Origin: JBLHZY01 sp050633265
GTDB lineage: Bacteria; Pseudomonadota; Alphaproteobacteria; Rhodobacterales; Rhodobacteraceae
Reading direction: 5' to 3'
DNA: 64,000 nt
NCBI GenBank assembly: GCA_050633265.1
Contig: JBOEGE010000006.1
Span: 62,001 to 126,000, forward strand
The position numbers and the translations under genes were made by a program. This document shows positions 23,832 through 32,434 of the stretch, piece by piece. Each line of letters begins with the position of its first letter. Position 1 is the stretch's first letter. Under the pieces are notes generated by a model. The model ran no database searches. It saw nothing but the letters and a program-made list of their open reading frames with translations, and was not told the origin of the DNA.

Positions 23832-25160
23832 TCAAAGAGCCTTGGCGCGCTTTGCAAAGGCGCGCGCGGTTTGGGGCGCTTCGCCAAGCTGATTGGCCGG
23901 TGTAAACAGCCCCTCAAGATCATGATCGCCAAAGCGTTTCTGCGCGAGATCTGCAAGTGGCTGGCCGCTGGCGCGCGCCTGCACGCATAGCTCTTTTACC
24001 GCGGCCTGCGCATCAGGGCGGCGCATCTTTTTGGCCAAAGCAAAGCTCAAAGCCTCTGCATAAATCAGCCCCAGATCATCGGGATCAATGCCAAGCGCCA
24101 TCGCCGCTTCATTGGGCGCGATGCTTGTCGAAAGCTCGGCTGCAATCTCCAAAGCGCGCCCCGTTGCTGCGCAAATCTGTGGCAGGTTCAGCCATTCCAC
24201 AAACCAAGCGGCCCCGTCGCGCTGCTGGCGATGAATGCCCGCGCCCATGATCGCGCCTGCAAGGGCTTGGGCTTGGCGGCCAAGCGCCACCAGAACCGAA
24301 GGCATCACCGGATTGGCCTTTTGTGGCATGGTGGAAGAGCCGCCCGAAGCGCCAAGGGTGATCTCGCCAATGCCGCTCTGGCTCATCAGGGTGAGGTCTT
24401 CGCCCATCTTGGCAAGGGTGGTGGCAAGCCCGGCCATCCAAGCGGCAAATTCACCGATGCAATCGCGCTCGGAATGCCAGCTCGCGCCCGGATCGCCAAG
24501 GCCAAGCGCCCCGGCCAATGCGGCGCGAATTTCGGGGCCATTTTCGATGGCAGAAAGCGTTCCTGCTGCGCCAGAAAGCGAGACATTTAGCAAACGTGGT
24601 TTCAGCGCCTCCAACCGTTCCAAATGGCGGATCAAGGGCGCCCCCCAAGAGGCGACAACCGCGCCAAAGCTTGTGGGCGTGGCCACTTGGCCATAAGTCC
24701 GCCCGGCCATGGGAAGATCGGCATGGAGATGCGCCAAAGCGCCAAGCCCTTGAATAACCGCCGCTAATCGCGCCTCATAAAGGGCGATCACTTGGCGCAG
24801 GCGCAGCGCCAGCGCTGTATCCATAATATCTTGCGAAGTCGCGCCCCAATGCACGAATTGCGCGTGTTCTGGCGCTTCCATGGCCTTGCGAAACGCCGCC
24901 ACAAGCGCAGGCACAGGCACAGCCGAGCGCCCCGTTTCCGCCGCCAAACCACCGGGATCAATCGCCAATTCAAGCGAGCAGCGATGGATGAACAATGCCG
25001 AGATTTCCGGGATAACCCCAGCCTCGCCCTGAACCTTGGCCAAGGCCCCCTCAACGATCATCATCGCGCGCACTTCGGCACTATCGGTGAAAAGCGCGGC
25101 GATCTCGCGATCAGAGAAAAGATCGCGGTAAAGCGCGCTGTCAAAGGGGCTGATGGCCAT
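23832..25160 (-). CDS. pcaB: 3-carboxy-cis,cis-muconate cycloisomerase
   Basis: 442 residues. It converts 3-carboxy-cis,cis-muconate to 4-carboxymuconolactone in the protocatechuate branch of the beta-ketoadipate pathway. It belongs to the fumarase/aspartase superfamily, with the signature GGSSTMPQKANPV near 267-279 and the HWGATSQDIMDTA block near 104-116. It is the last gene of the eight-gene pob/pca operon, starting 3 bases after the BKACE gene. Length and domain order are normal for PcaB. Confidence 0.95.
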   Translation of the reverse strand: MAISPFDSALYRDLFSDREIAALFTDSAEVRAMMIVEGALAKVQGEAGVIPEISALFIHRCSLELAIDPGGLAAETGRSAVPVPALVAAFRKAMEAPEHAQFVHWGATSQDIMDTALALRLRQVIALYEARLAAVIQGLGALAHLHADLPMAGRTYGQVATPTSFGAVVASWGAPLIRHLERLEALKPRLLNVSLSGAAGTLSAIENGPEIRAALAGALGLGDPGASWHSERDCIGEFAAWMAGLATTLAKMGEDLTLMSQSGIGEITLGASGGSSTMPQKANPVMPSVLVALGRQAQALAGAIMGAGIHRQQRDGAAWFVEWLNLPQICAATGRALEIAAELSTSIAPNEAAMALGIDPDDLGLIYAEALSFALAKKMRRPDAQAAVKELCVQARASGQPLADLAQKRFGDHDLEGLFTPANQLGEAPQTARAFAKRAKAL

Positions 25161-25163
25161 GTC

Positions 25164-25994
25164 TTATCCTGCTTTCAAACCAAGCATATCGCGCGCTTGG
25201 ATATAGTTTGCCACGGGGCGCTCGTATTTTTCGCAAAGCTGAACGGCGCGCTGCACAAGGGCCGCATTTGAGGGCGCAAGCGTATCGCGATCAAAGCGCA
25301 CATTGTCTTCCATCCCGGTGCGCGTATGGCCACCCGCCGCAATCGCCCACTCGTTGAGAACGATCTGATTTGGCCCGATCCCCGCGCCACACCATTCCGC
25401 ATCCGGCGCAAGGCGCTTCAAGGTTTCAATATAGAAATCAAAGACGATTTTATCCGCGGGCATCGAATTTTTCACCCCCATCACGAACTGCACATAAAGC
25501 GGCGAGGCCAGCCGCCCATCCCGCGCCATTGTGCAGGCCTGAACGATATGGCCAAGGTCAAAGGCCTCAATTTCGGGCTTTACATCATAGGTGATCATCT
25601 CAGAGGCCAGCCAATCGACCAGCTCCGGCGAATTCTCGTAAACCCGCGTTGGAAAGTTATTCGAACCCACCGAAAGCGAGGCCATATCCGGGCCAAGCGG
25701 CAGCATCCCACCGCGTTCTCGCCCACTGCCCGAGCGCCCGCCAGTGGAAAGCTGAACGATCATGCCGGGGCAATGTTTGCGCAGCCCTTCGAGCAAAAGC
25801 GCGAATTTTTCAGGATCAGAGCTTGGCGTTTGATCCTCGTTGCGCACGTGGCAATGGGCGATCGTCGCGCCGGCTTCAAAGGCTTCTTGGGTGCTCTCAA
25901 TCTGCTCTGCGATGGTGATCGGCACGGCCGGATTGTTGGCCTTTGTCGGCAAAGAGCCGGTGATCGCAACGCAGATAATGCAGGGTTTGGTCAT
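25164..25994 (-). CDS. Beta-keto acid cleavage enzyme (BKACE, DUF849), probable 3-oxoadipate type
   Basis: 276 residues. BKACE enzymes cleave a beta-keto acid with acetyl-CoA, giving acetoacetate and an acyl-CoA. The zinc-binding HCHVR motif is at residues 47-51 (AHCHVRNEDQTPS). The glycine-rich region QLSTGGRSGSG follows, and a C-terminal IAAGGHTRTGMEDN carries the remaining metal/substrate residues. Its place inside a pca operon with no pcaI, pcaJ or pcaF suggests it acts on 3-oxoadipate to give succinyl-CoA and acetoacetate. This activity is known for some family members; here it is inferred from context. Confidence 0.85.
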   Translation of the reverse strand: MTKPCIICVAITGSLPTKANNPAVPITIAEQIESTQEAFEAGATIAHCHVRNEDQTPSSDPEKFALLLEGLRKHCPGMIVQLSTGGRSGSGRERGGMLPLGPDMASLSVGSNNFPTRVYENSPELVDWLASEMITYDVKPEIEAFDLGHIVQACTMARDGRLASPLYVQFVMGVKNSMPADKIVFDFYIETLKRLAPDAEWCGAGIGPNQIVLNEWAIAAGGHTRTGMEDNVRFDRDTLAPSNAALVQRAVQLCEKYERPVANYIQARDMLGLKAG

Positions 25995-26708
25995 CTATTC
26001 GTCCAGTTCTAACAGGATATCGGCGAGCGCGCGCGCTTGGGTAAGCTGGGGCATGTGGCCGCAATTTAGGGTGAAGGTTGGATCGCAAGGCGTTGCGGCA
26101 ACCATTTGTTTTTGCAAGGCATATGTAACAGTGCGATCCTCAGAACAAAACACATAGGCGCGCGAAACTTGATCAAAATTCGGCCCAATAATCGCGCCGT
26201 CTTTCTGGGCTTGATTGCTCTGCGCGCTCATCCCGGCCAAGGCACCCGCCTGATCCTTGGCGCTTGCGTCTTGGCAAAGAATAGGCCCGGCCAATGCAGG
26301 ATCAAGCAAGGTCGTGCCGCGCAGGGGCCCGCGCATAACGGCGGGCTGAATGCCATCCGTTTCTTGGCGCATAATCAGGCTGATCAGGCTTTCCCCATCG
26401 CGGGGCAAAAGCGCGGCCACATAGACAGAGCGGATCACATGCGCAGGTTGGTTCGCTGCCACTTGCGCAATCACGATCCCGCCCATCGAGTGGCCCACCA
26501 AAATCGCAGGCGGCCCATCCAGCAAAGCGGCCTCGACTGCCGCCACATAATCCGCCATCCCAACCGTTTCCGGCGGGGTGGTATGCGCGCCATGGCCGGG
26601 CAAATCAAGCGCTTCAACGCGATGCCCACGCGCCTCAAGCAGTGGCACAAGCCGCAGCCAGCTCGCAGCATTGCCCCAAGCCCCGTGGATCAGAATATAT
26701 CGCGCCAT
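25995..26708 (-). CDS. Alpha/beta hydrolase, plant-esterase/HNL-like, in the pca operon
   Basis: 237 residues. HG oxyanion motif YILIHGAWG near the N terminus, nucleophile elbow GHSMGG near residue 73, and a late His (NCGHMPQL) near 218. The overall pattern (HGAWGNAASW, then DLPGHGAHTTPP) resembles the salicylate-esterase/hydroxynitrile-lyase group. It is not PcaD, which is a separate gene in the same operon. It could release an aromatic acid from an ester before ring cleavage; that is inference. The next gene starts at the very next base, so expression is surely joint. Confidence 0.8.
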   Translation of the reverse strand: MARYILIHGAWGNAASWLRLVPLLEARGHRVEALDLPGHGAHTTPPETVGMADYVAAVEAALLDGPPAILVGHSMGGIVIAQVAANQPAHVIRSVYVAALLPRDGESLISLIMRQETDGIQPAVMRGPLRGTTLLDPALAGPILCQDASAKDQAGALAGMSAQSNQAQKDGAIIGPNFDQVSRAYVFCSEDRTVTYALQKQMVAATPCDPTFTLNCGHMPQLTQARALADILLELDE

Positions 26709-26716
26709 GTACCCTC

Positions 26717-27316
26717 TCAGAGGTCGAGAAACACCGTCTCGCCTGCGCCTTGCAGCCGAATATCAAAGCGATACTGACCGTCTGCAACTTTTTTGGCAAT
26801 GAGCGTATCAATGCGCGGGGTCTGTTCGATCCGCGCAAGAAGGGGATCAGAGCTGTTGTCCTCATCCTCAAAATAGATCCGGGTTGAGAGGCCAATATTG
26901 ATCCCGCGCGCCACGATCCAGATCGAGATATGCGGCGCTTGCATGCTGCCATCGCGCATCTTTGTCGCGCCGGGCTTCACCGTGCGCAGGGTAAATTCGC
27001 CGCTGTCTTTATCGGCAGCAAAGCGGCAATAACCGTTCACCGCCGGATCAGCGCCTTCATCGCCTGCAAATTTGCCGCTCGCATCCGGCTGCCAGCTTTC
27101 CAGCATCGCATCGCGCAAGGTCCAGCCCGTTCCATCAAAAACAGAACCGGTAATCTCGATCACTTCGCCTTTGGCTCCGTCTGAAATGGGCGAAAGCCCA
27201 AGGTCTTCTGGATAGATGCCGGGATTGCCCGCAAACGAAGGGATACAGCCGATATGGACATAAGGCCCAGCGGTTTGTGATGGTGTTTCTTGCAGGATAT
27301 CAAGAGCTTGTACCAT
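26717..27316 (-). CDS. pcaG: Protocatechuate 3,4-dioxygenase, alpha subunit
   Basis: 199 residues, the normal alpha-subunit length. The start ETPSQTAGPYVHIGCIP is characteristic of PcaG. GWTLRDAMLESWQPDASG and APHISIWIVARGINIGLSTR correspond to the intradiol dioxygenase core. The alpha chain carries a degenerate iron site and works as a heteromer with PcaH. The gene starts 2 bases after pcaH ends, so the subunits are co-translated. The reaction opens the ring of protocatechuate with O2 to give 3-carboxy-cis,cis-muconate. Confidence 0.95.
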   Translation of the reverse strand: MVQALDILQETPSQTAGPYVHIGCIPSFAGNPGIYPEDLGLSPISDGAKGEVIEITGSVFDGTGWTLRDAMLESWQPDASGKFAGDEGADPAVNGYCRFAADKDSGEFTLRTVKPGATKMRDGSMQAPHISIWIVARGINIGLSTRIYFEDEDNSSDPLLARIEQTPRIDTLIAKKVADGQYRFDIRLQGAGETVFLDL

Positions 27317-27318
27317 GA

Positions 27319-28047
27319 TTACATCCCTTCCATTTTGTTCTCAAACATCGTTTGGCGGCGCCCGCGCAACACGATATCGAATTTATACGCGAGGAAATCG
27401 AGGGGGCGCGACTTGGAGAAATCAAGCGGCGCGACAAGCCGATCAAGCTGGCTGCGCTCTTTGATCGTTGCGGCAATCGGGCAGTGATTGATCAGCGGAT
27501 CACCCTCAAAATACATCTGCGTGATCAGGCGCTGGCCAAAGCTGTGGCCAAAGACCGAGATGTGAATATGCATCGGGCGCCAATCATTCGCGCGGTTGGG
27601 CCATGGATAGGCGCCGGGGCGAATGGTCAGAAATTCGTAATAGCCGTTTTCATCGGTGATCGTGCGCCCGCAGCCGCCGAAATTGGGGTCCAGCGGGGCA
27701 AAGTAAGAATCCTTAATATGGCGATAGCGCCCGCCCGCATTGGCCTGCCAAATCTCGACCAAAGTGTTTTTCAGCGGGCGGTTGTTTTCGTCCAAAACCC
27801 GGCCATGCATCAAGACCCGCTCGCCAACAGCAGGGGCCGCGCCTTTGGTAAAGTTGAGGATCAGATTGTTATCAAGCGCGCCAAGAAGCCCATGGCCAAA
27901 GCGCGGGCCGGTTTCCTCGGAAACTGTGCTTTCCATCGAAAGCAGCGGCAAGCTTGGAGAGCGCGCGACAGAAGTCTTGTATTCCGGATCATAAGGAACA
28001 GGGTGGATCGCCCGATTGCGCGGGATCAGGGGGCCAAGATCATTCAT
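27319..28047 (-). CDS. pcaH: Protocatechuate 3,4-dioxygenase, beta subunit
   Basis: 242 residues. The catalytic intradiol subunit: non-heme Fe(III) ligands are expected at Tyr in GGRYRHIKDSY, Tyr in YPWPN, and two His in RPMHIHISVFG, all present. The intradiol core ERVLMHGRVLDENNRPLKNT, then LVEIWQANAGG is intact. The start at MNDLGPLIPR was chosen from homology and because it overlaps the end of pcaC by 8 bases; a longer frame exists but lacks a binding site. It pairs with pcaG immediately downstream. Confidence 0.95.
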   Translation of the reverse strand: MNDLGPLIPRNRAIHPVPYDPEYKTSVARSPSLPLLSMESTVSEETGPRFGHGLLGALDNNLILNFTKGAAPAVGERVLMHGRVLDENNRPLKNTLVEIWQANAGGRYRHIKDSYFAPLDPNFGGCGRTITDENGYYEFLTIRPGAYPWPNRANDWRPMHIHISVFGHSFGQRLITQMYFEGDPLINHCPIAATIKERSQLDRLVAPLDFSKSRPLDFLAYKFDIVLRGRRQTMFENKMEGM

Positions 28048-28423
28048 TTTCACTCTCCATTTCGGCATAGGTGGCCTTGGCGATCTTGAGCGCGTGATTT
28101 GCGCGCGGAACGCCGGCGTAGATTGCAACATGTTGAAATGCCTCTAAAACATCCGTCTTCGAGGCCCCCGTTCGCGCGGTGGCTCTTATGTGCATGGCGA
28201 TTTCTTCGAAGTTTCCGGTCGCGGCCAAAAGTGCGAGCGTGATCATCGAACGCTCGCGTTTGCTGATCGCATCCGAGGCCCAAACATTGCCCCAAGCGCC
28301 CTCGGTGATCAGGGTTTGGAAGGCCTCGTCAAACTCGGTTTTGGCGGCTTCGGCGCGGTCAACATGCGCATCGCCCAGAACCGAGCGGCGCACTTCCATG
28401 CCTTTGTCATAGCGATCAGACAT
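28040..28423 (-). CDS. pcaC: 4-carboxymuconolactone decarboxylase
   Basis: 127 residues. It converts 4-carboxymuconolactone to 3-oxoadipate enol-lactone. The core AWGNVWASDAISKRERSMIT, then LALLAATGNFEEIAMHI and HVAIYAGVPRANHAL matches the CMD/AhpD fold, with the catalytic HVAIYAG motif. It is a separate polypeptide here, not fused to PcaD as in PcaL. It overlaps both neighbours by 8 bases, showing tight translational coupling in the operon. Confidence 0.95.
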   Translation of the reverse strand: MSDRYDKGMEVRRSVLGDAHVDRAEAAKTEFDEAFQTLITEGAWGNVWASDAISKRERSMITLALLAATGNFEEIAMHIRATARTGASKTDVLEAFQHVAIYAGVPRANHALKIAKATYAEMESENE

Positions 28424-29201
28424 GGCCGACCTCCTTTAAGAATTTCGTCAGGGTTTCGGCATATTCCTCGGGCGCTTCAACGCAGGGCAGGTGGCCCGCG
28501 CCGCGGATCAGATGGAAGCTTGAGCCGGGGATCAACTGGGCTGTGTCGCGCACCAGATCGGGCGGCGAGGCCCCATCCTCAGAGCCTGCAATCCCAAGCG
28601 CGGGAAGGCGCAAGCCAGAGGTCGGCGTGTAAAAATCCGTGCCCGCAATCGCAGCGCAGCAGCCAAGATAACCCTCAAGCGGCTGGCCAACCAACATATC
28701 GCGCCAAAAGCCAATCTCAGGGCCCGCTCGGAATTTGCGCGAGAACCAGCGCTCCATGATGCCATCGGCCTGCGGTTCGATCCCGTCTACACGGATCGCG
28801 GCAATCCGATCCTGCCACATCTCAGCCGTGCCAAATTTAAACGCCGTATTGGAAAGCACAATCGCGCGCAGCATATCGAGCCGCTTAACCGCCAAGCCCT
28901 GCGCAATCATCCCCCCAATCGAGAGCCCAACAAACACCGCATTGCGCACTTCAAGCGCATCCAAAAGCCGCTCTGTATCCGTGATCAACTGGCCCATCGA
29001 ATAGGGCGCGTCCGGCACATCAGATTGCCCATGCCCGCGCTTATCAAAACGGATGATCCGCAAGCCCTCGGGCAGCAACGGCACGACTTTATCCCAAAGC
29101 CGCAGGTCCGTTCCAAGCGAATTGGCAAAGACGATCGGCGCGCCATTTGGATCGCCATCCTCTTGAACGTGAAGCGAAATATCCCCGACAGAAATCATCA
29201 T
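28416..29201 (-). CDS. pcaD: 3-oxoadipate enol-lactonase
   Basis: 261 residues. An alpha/beta hydrolase that opens 3-oxoadipate enol-lactone to 3-oxoadipate. Nucleophile elbow VGLSIGGMIAQ (Ser near residue 95), LPEGLRIIRFDKRGHGQSD near 44-62, and the catalytic His in IRGAGHLPCVE near the C terminus. The ATG shares one base with the pobA stop codon (TGATG). The combination with pcaC directly downstream leaves little doubt about the substrate. Confidence 0.93.
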   Translation of the reverse strand: MMISVGDISLHVQEDGDPNGAPIVFANSLGTDLRLWDKVVPLLPEGLRIIRFDKRGHGQSDVPDAPYSMGQLITDTERLLDALEVRNAVFVGLSIGGMIAQGLAVKRLDMLRAIVLSNTAFKFGTAEMWQDRIAAIRVDGIEPQADGIMERWFSRKFRAGPEIGFWRDMLVGQPLEGYLGCCAAIAGTDFYTPTSGLRLPALGIAGSEDGASPPDLVRDTAQLIPGSSFHLIRGAGHLPCVEAPEEYAETLTKFLKEVGHV

Positions 29202-30370
29202 CAGTAAGGCAGCCCAACATAATTCTCGGCCATCGCTTTTTGCGCCGCCTCATTGCTGCGCAGAAATTCGATCTCGGCCTGCTGCATCTTGATATCAAAC
29301 GGATCTTGATCTGGGAAACGGTGCAGAAGGGAGGTCATCCACCAGCTAAACCGCTCGGCTTTCCAAATCCGCGCAAGAGCTTTTTCAGAATAGCTGTCCA
29401 AGCCGCCCGTGTCGTCCTTTGCGTAGAAATCAACGAGGCCGTGATAGAGATAATGAATGTCTGAGGCGGCCGTGTTGAGGCCCTTTGCGCCGGTTGGCGG
29501 CACGATATGCGCGGCATCCCCGCAAAGGAACAGCCGCCCCCAACGCATCGGTTCGGTCACAAAACTGCGCAGCGGCGCGATGCTTTTCTCGATGCTCGGG
29601 CCGGTGATCAGCCTGTCGGCGGCGGCCTTTGGAATGCGGCGTTTCAGCTCTTCCCAGAAGGCCTCGTCCGACCAATCATCCGGGCTGTCTGAAAGTGAGC
29701 ATTGGATATAATAGCGGCTTAAATTGGCGTTGCGCATTGAGCAAAGGGCAAAGCCGCGCTCTGAGCTGGAATAGATCAATTCGTGATCAACGGGTGGCGT
29801 TTCTGAGAGGATGCCGAGCCAACCGAACGGATAAACTTTCTCATATTCTTTGCGCACGGTAAGGGGGATCGTTTGGCGCGAAACGCCGTGAAACCCATCG
29901 CAGCCCGCCACATAATCGCAATCAATCCGGGTCTCTTTGCCATCGCGATTGAAGGTCACAAAGGGCGCGTCCGTATCCGCGCCGTGGATCACCACATCCT
30001 CAACGTTAAACTCAATCTGCCCGCCCATCGCTTCGCGCGCATCGTACAAATCGCGGGTCACTTCGGTTTGGCCATAGACCATCACAGCCGTGCCGGTATG
30101 TTCGGCGAAATCAATGCGGAATTGTTCGTTGCCATAGGCGATCAACGTGCCGTCATGGGCAAAGCCCTCGGCCTTCATCCGATCGGCCACGCCGGCCTCT
30201 TCCATCAAATTCTCAAGCCCCTTTTCCAAGACGCCCGCGCGGATACGGCCCAAAACATACTCGCGCGTTTTGCGCTCAAGCACGATGCTTTGGATGCCCT
30301 TTTTATCCAGAAGTTGCGAAAGCAGCAGGCCCGATGGCCCGCCCCCGATGATACAAACCTGAGTGCGCAT
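29201..30370 (-). CDS. pobA: 4-hydroxybenzoate 3-monooxygenase
   Basis: 389 residues, the family length. A flavoprotein that hydroxylates 4-hydroxybenzoate to protocatechuate with NAD(P)H and O2. FAD motif GGGPSGLLLS at 9-18, DG motif CDGFHGVSRQTIP near 159-171, and the second FAD motif FLCGDAAHIVPPTGAKGLN near 281-299. GGGAGGA is upstream of the ATG. It leads the operon, so the pathway is fed from 4-hydroxybenzoate. No PobR or PcaQ regulator gene lies next to it. Confidence 0.96.
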   Translation of the reverse strand: MRTQVCIIGGGPSGLLLSQLLDKKGIQSIVLERKTREYVLGRIRAGVLEKGLENLMEEAGVADRMKAEGFAHDGTLIAYGNEQFRIDFAEHTGTAVMVYGQTEVTRDLYDAREAMGGQIEFNVEDVVIHGADTDAPFVTFNRDGKETRIDCDYVAGCDGFHGVSRQTIPLTVRKEYEKVYPFGWLGILSETPPVDHELIYSSSERGFALCSMRNANLSRYYIQCSLSDSPDDWSDEAFWEELKRRIPKAAADRLITGPSIEKSIAPLRSFVTEPMRWGRLFLCGDAAHIVPPTGAKGLNTAASDIHYLYHGLVDFYAKDDTGGLDSYSEKALARIWKAERFSWWMTSLLHRFPDQDPFDIKMQQAEIEFLRSNEAAQKAMAENYVGLPY

Positions 30371-30644
30371 AGAATCCTCCCTATTCTTTGGCGAGGATGG
30401 GCAAAGTAATTGTCATTGTCAACTGTATTGGTTGGCATCAATTGGGAAGGTTCGGGCAGGCAAGACAGAGCGCCATATAACCTAACGATTTGGTTTGATT
30501 TTTTGCCCCGACCACCGCTATGGGGAGGAAGTCGGAAGAGGGTGCGCCGGGGCTGGTATCACGGGAGGTGATGGCTATTAGTTAACACAGTTCACCAATT
30601 TGCGACAGGCGGGTATTCCATACCTGTTGATTTGCGCCCGGGCG
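30371..30644. promoter_or_regulatory. Promoter region of the pob/pca operon
   Basis: On the minus strand a TTGACA box (complement near 30414) lies among TTGTCA/TGACAA repeats, and ATTG-N8-CAAT forms a loose dyad just upstream. These are candidate promoter and operator elements. No PcaQ-type ATAACC-N4-GGTTAA site was seen. A second dyad, ACAGG...ATACCTGT (30605-30627), lies close to the end of the ammonia-lyase gene. No gene is visible. Confidence 0.4.
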
Positions 30645-31622
30645 TTAGCCGTAGCTTTGCAGCGCTTGCGCGAAAACCACCGGGTCAACATTGCCGCCCG
30701 AAGCGATCACAATCAGCGTTTCTGCATCGCTTTGCTGGCCATAAAAGAGCGCCGCTGCAAGCGCAACTGCGCCGCCCGGCTCAAGCACAATGCGCAGCCG
30801 CGAGAAGGCCAGAACCATCGCGCGCAGGGCCTCTTCTTCGCTCACCGCAAAGCCGGGGCCGCAAAGGCGCTTCATGATGGGAAAGGTGATATCGCCGGGC
30901 TGCGGGGTTTGAATCGCATCGCAGATTGTCCCACTCATCTGCGCGTTGCGCTCAATCTTGCCCGAAAGAAGCGAGCGGCGCACATCATCAAATCCAACCG
31001 GTTCAGCCGTGCGCGCAATCATGCCCGGCGCGTGATCTTCAAGCGCAAGAGCAACGCCCGCAGTAAGCCCGCCCCCACCACAACAAGTGATTACCTCGGC
31101 CGCGCGGATATCGCGCTCAGCCGCCTGTTCGGCGATTTCAATGCCAACACTGGCCTGCCCAGCAATCACCAAAGGCTCATCATAGGGGCGGATCATCGTA
31201 AGGCCGCGTTCGGTTGCGATCCGATCACCAATCGCATCGCGATCCTCGGTTGCGCGATCATAGAGGATCACGTCAGCACCAAGCGCGCGGGTGTTTTCTT
31301 GTTTGATTTTAGGGGCATCTGAGGGCATCAGGATTGTGGCAGGGGCCTCATGGGCCTTGGCGGCCATGGCGATCCCTTGGGCGTGATTTCCCGAAGAAAA
31401 CGCCATCACCCCGCGCGCGCGCTGTTTTGCACCCATCGCAGAAATTGCCGACCAAGCGCCGCGAAATTTGAACGATCCGCTGTGTTGCAAACACTCCGCT
31501 TTGATCAAAAGCGGGCGGCCTGCGATCTCATCGAGAAACGGCGAAGAGAGCAGGGGCGTGCGCCGAACATGGCCCGAAAGGCGGCGCGCGGCGGCATCAA
31601 TATCGATCAGATCTTCTGACAT
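30645..31622 (-). CDS. PLP-dependent threonine dehydratase / serine racemase-like ammonia-lyase
   Basis: 325 residues from MSEDLIDIDAAARRL. The PLP lysine is in HSGSFKFRGAWSA (near 53), the phosphate-binding glycine loop is CCGGGGLTAG (near 181-190), and the SSGNHAQGIA block is present (near 77). There is no ACT regulatory domain, so this is the catabolic/short type: threonine or serine deaminase, threo-3-hydroxyaspartate dehydratase or serine racemase. Substrate cannot be told apart by eye. The start overlaps the preceding hydrolase by 16 bases; a second ATG four codons earlier is possible. Confidence 0.85.
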   Translation of the reverse strand: MSEDLIDIDAAARRLSGHVRRTPLLSSPFLDEIAGRPLLIKAECLQHSGSFKFRGAWSAISAMGAKQRARGVMAFSSGNHAQGIAMAAKAHEAPATILMPSDAPKIKQENTRALGADVILYDRATEDRDAIGDRIATERGLTMIRPYDEPLVIAGQASVGIEIAEQAAERDIRAAEVITCCGGGGLTAGVALALEDHAPGMIARTAEPVGFDDVRRSLLSGKIERNAQMSGTICDAIQTPQPGDITFPIMKRLCGPGFAVSEEEALRAMVLAFSRLRIVLEPGGAVALAAALFYGQQSDAETLIVIASGGNVDPVVFAQALQSYG

Positions 31623-32434
31623 TTGGCGATCCATTCATTCAAGGCAGTAAGGGATTCTGGCTCATCTAGAAAGGGGATATGGGCGCGATCCGGCACCTGA
31701 GCAAAGATCATGCCCGGATGGCGCGCGCCCATTTTGGCGGCCGCCTCAACGCTGAGCAAATCCGAATTCTCCCCGCGGATCAGCGCGAGCGGCAAGCCCG
31801 CCAGCGCCCCAAAAACCGGCCATAAATCAGGGACAGGTTGCGCAGAGCTTTCCAGAACCGCATCGCGAAGATGCGCATCATAGGCCAGATCAAGCCCGCC
31901 TTCGATCTCCACAGTTGAGCGCTCTACATTCTCAAGCCAGCGGCTGGCCGGAACATTGGCGAAACCGGCCATGGCGCCGGGCATCGCTGCCGCCATATCC
32001 GCGCGGCTGGCAAAGGCCGGCTTCATCCCAAGATAGCCCATGATTTTCTCAAGCCCGCCGGTTTCGATCTCGGGGCCAATATCATTAAGCGCAACACCAA
32101 TCAGACGATCCCGCGCCATCACGCCAAGCATCATCGCGATAATACCGCCGCGTGATGTGCCCAATATCGCGGTTCGTTCGATCCCGAGATGATCCAGCAA
32201 AGCCAGCGCATCGCGCGCTTCATTGGGCACAGTATAATCGTGCCAATCGCCCCAATCCGATTGCCCGCGCCCGCGATAATCCATGCGGATCAGGCGCACG
32301 CCTTTCAGGTGCGGCGCGACATAATCGAAATCGCGGCTGTTGCGGGTTAGGCCTGCGAGGCAAAGCACAGGCAGGCCTTGGCCCTCATCAGCATAGTAGA
32401 GCTCAAGCCCATCAAAGGTTGTGAATTTTGGCAT
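31607..32434 (-). CDS. Alpha/beta hydrolase
   Basis: 275 residues. Core motifs: VLCLAGLTRNSRDFDYVA near the N terminus, MDYRGRGQSDW near 55, nucleophile elbow GTSRGGI near 100, and catalytic His in VPDRAHIPFLDEP near 252. The ATG shares a base with the stop of the upstream dehalogenase gene (TGATG), so the two are translated together. Pairing with a haloacid dehalogenase hints at breakdown of small halogenated or ester compounds; this is inference from context only. Confidence 0.82.
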   Translation of the reverse strand: MPKFTTFDGLELYYADEGQGLPVLCLAGLTRNSRDFDYVAPHLKGVRLIRMDYRGRGQSDWGDWHDYTVPNEARDALALLDHLGIERTAILGTSRGGIIAMMLGVMARDRLIGVALNDIGPEIETGGLEKIMGYLGMKPAFASRADMAAAMPGAMAGFANVPASRWLENVERSTVEIEGGLDLAYDAHLRDAVLESSAQPVPDLWPVFGALAGLPLALIRGENSDLLSVEAAAKMGARHPGMIFAQVPDRAHIPFLDEPESLTALNEWIAKCQKI

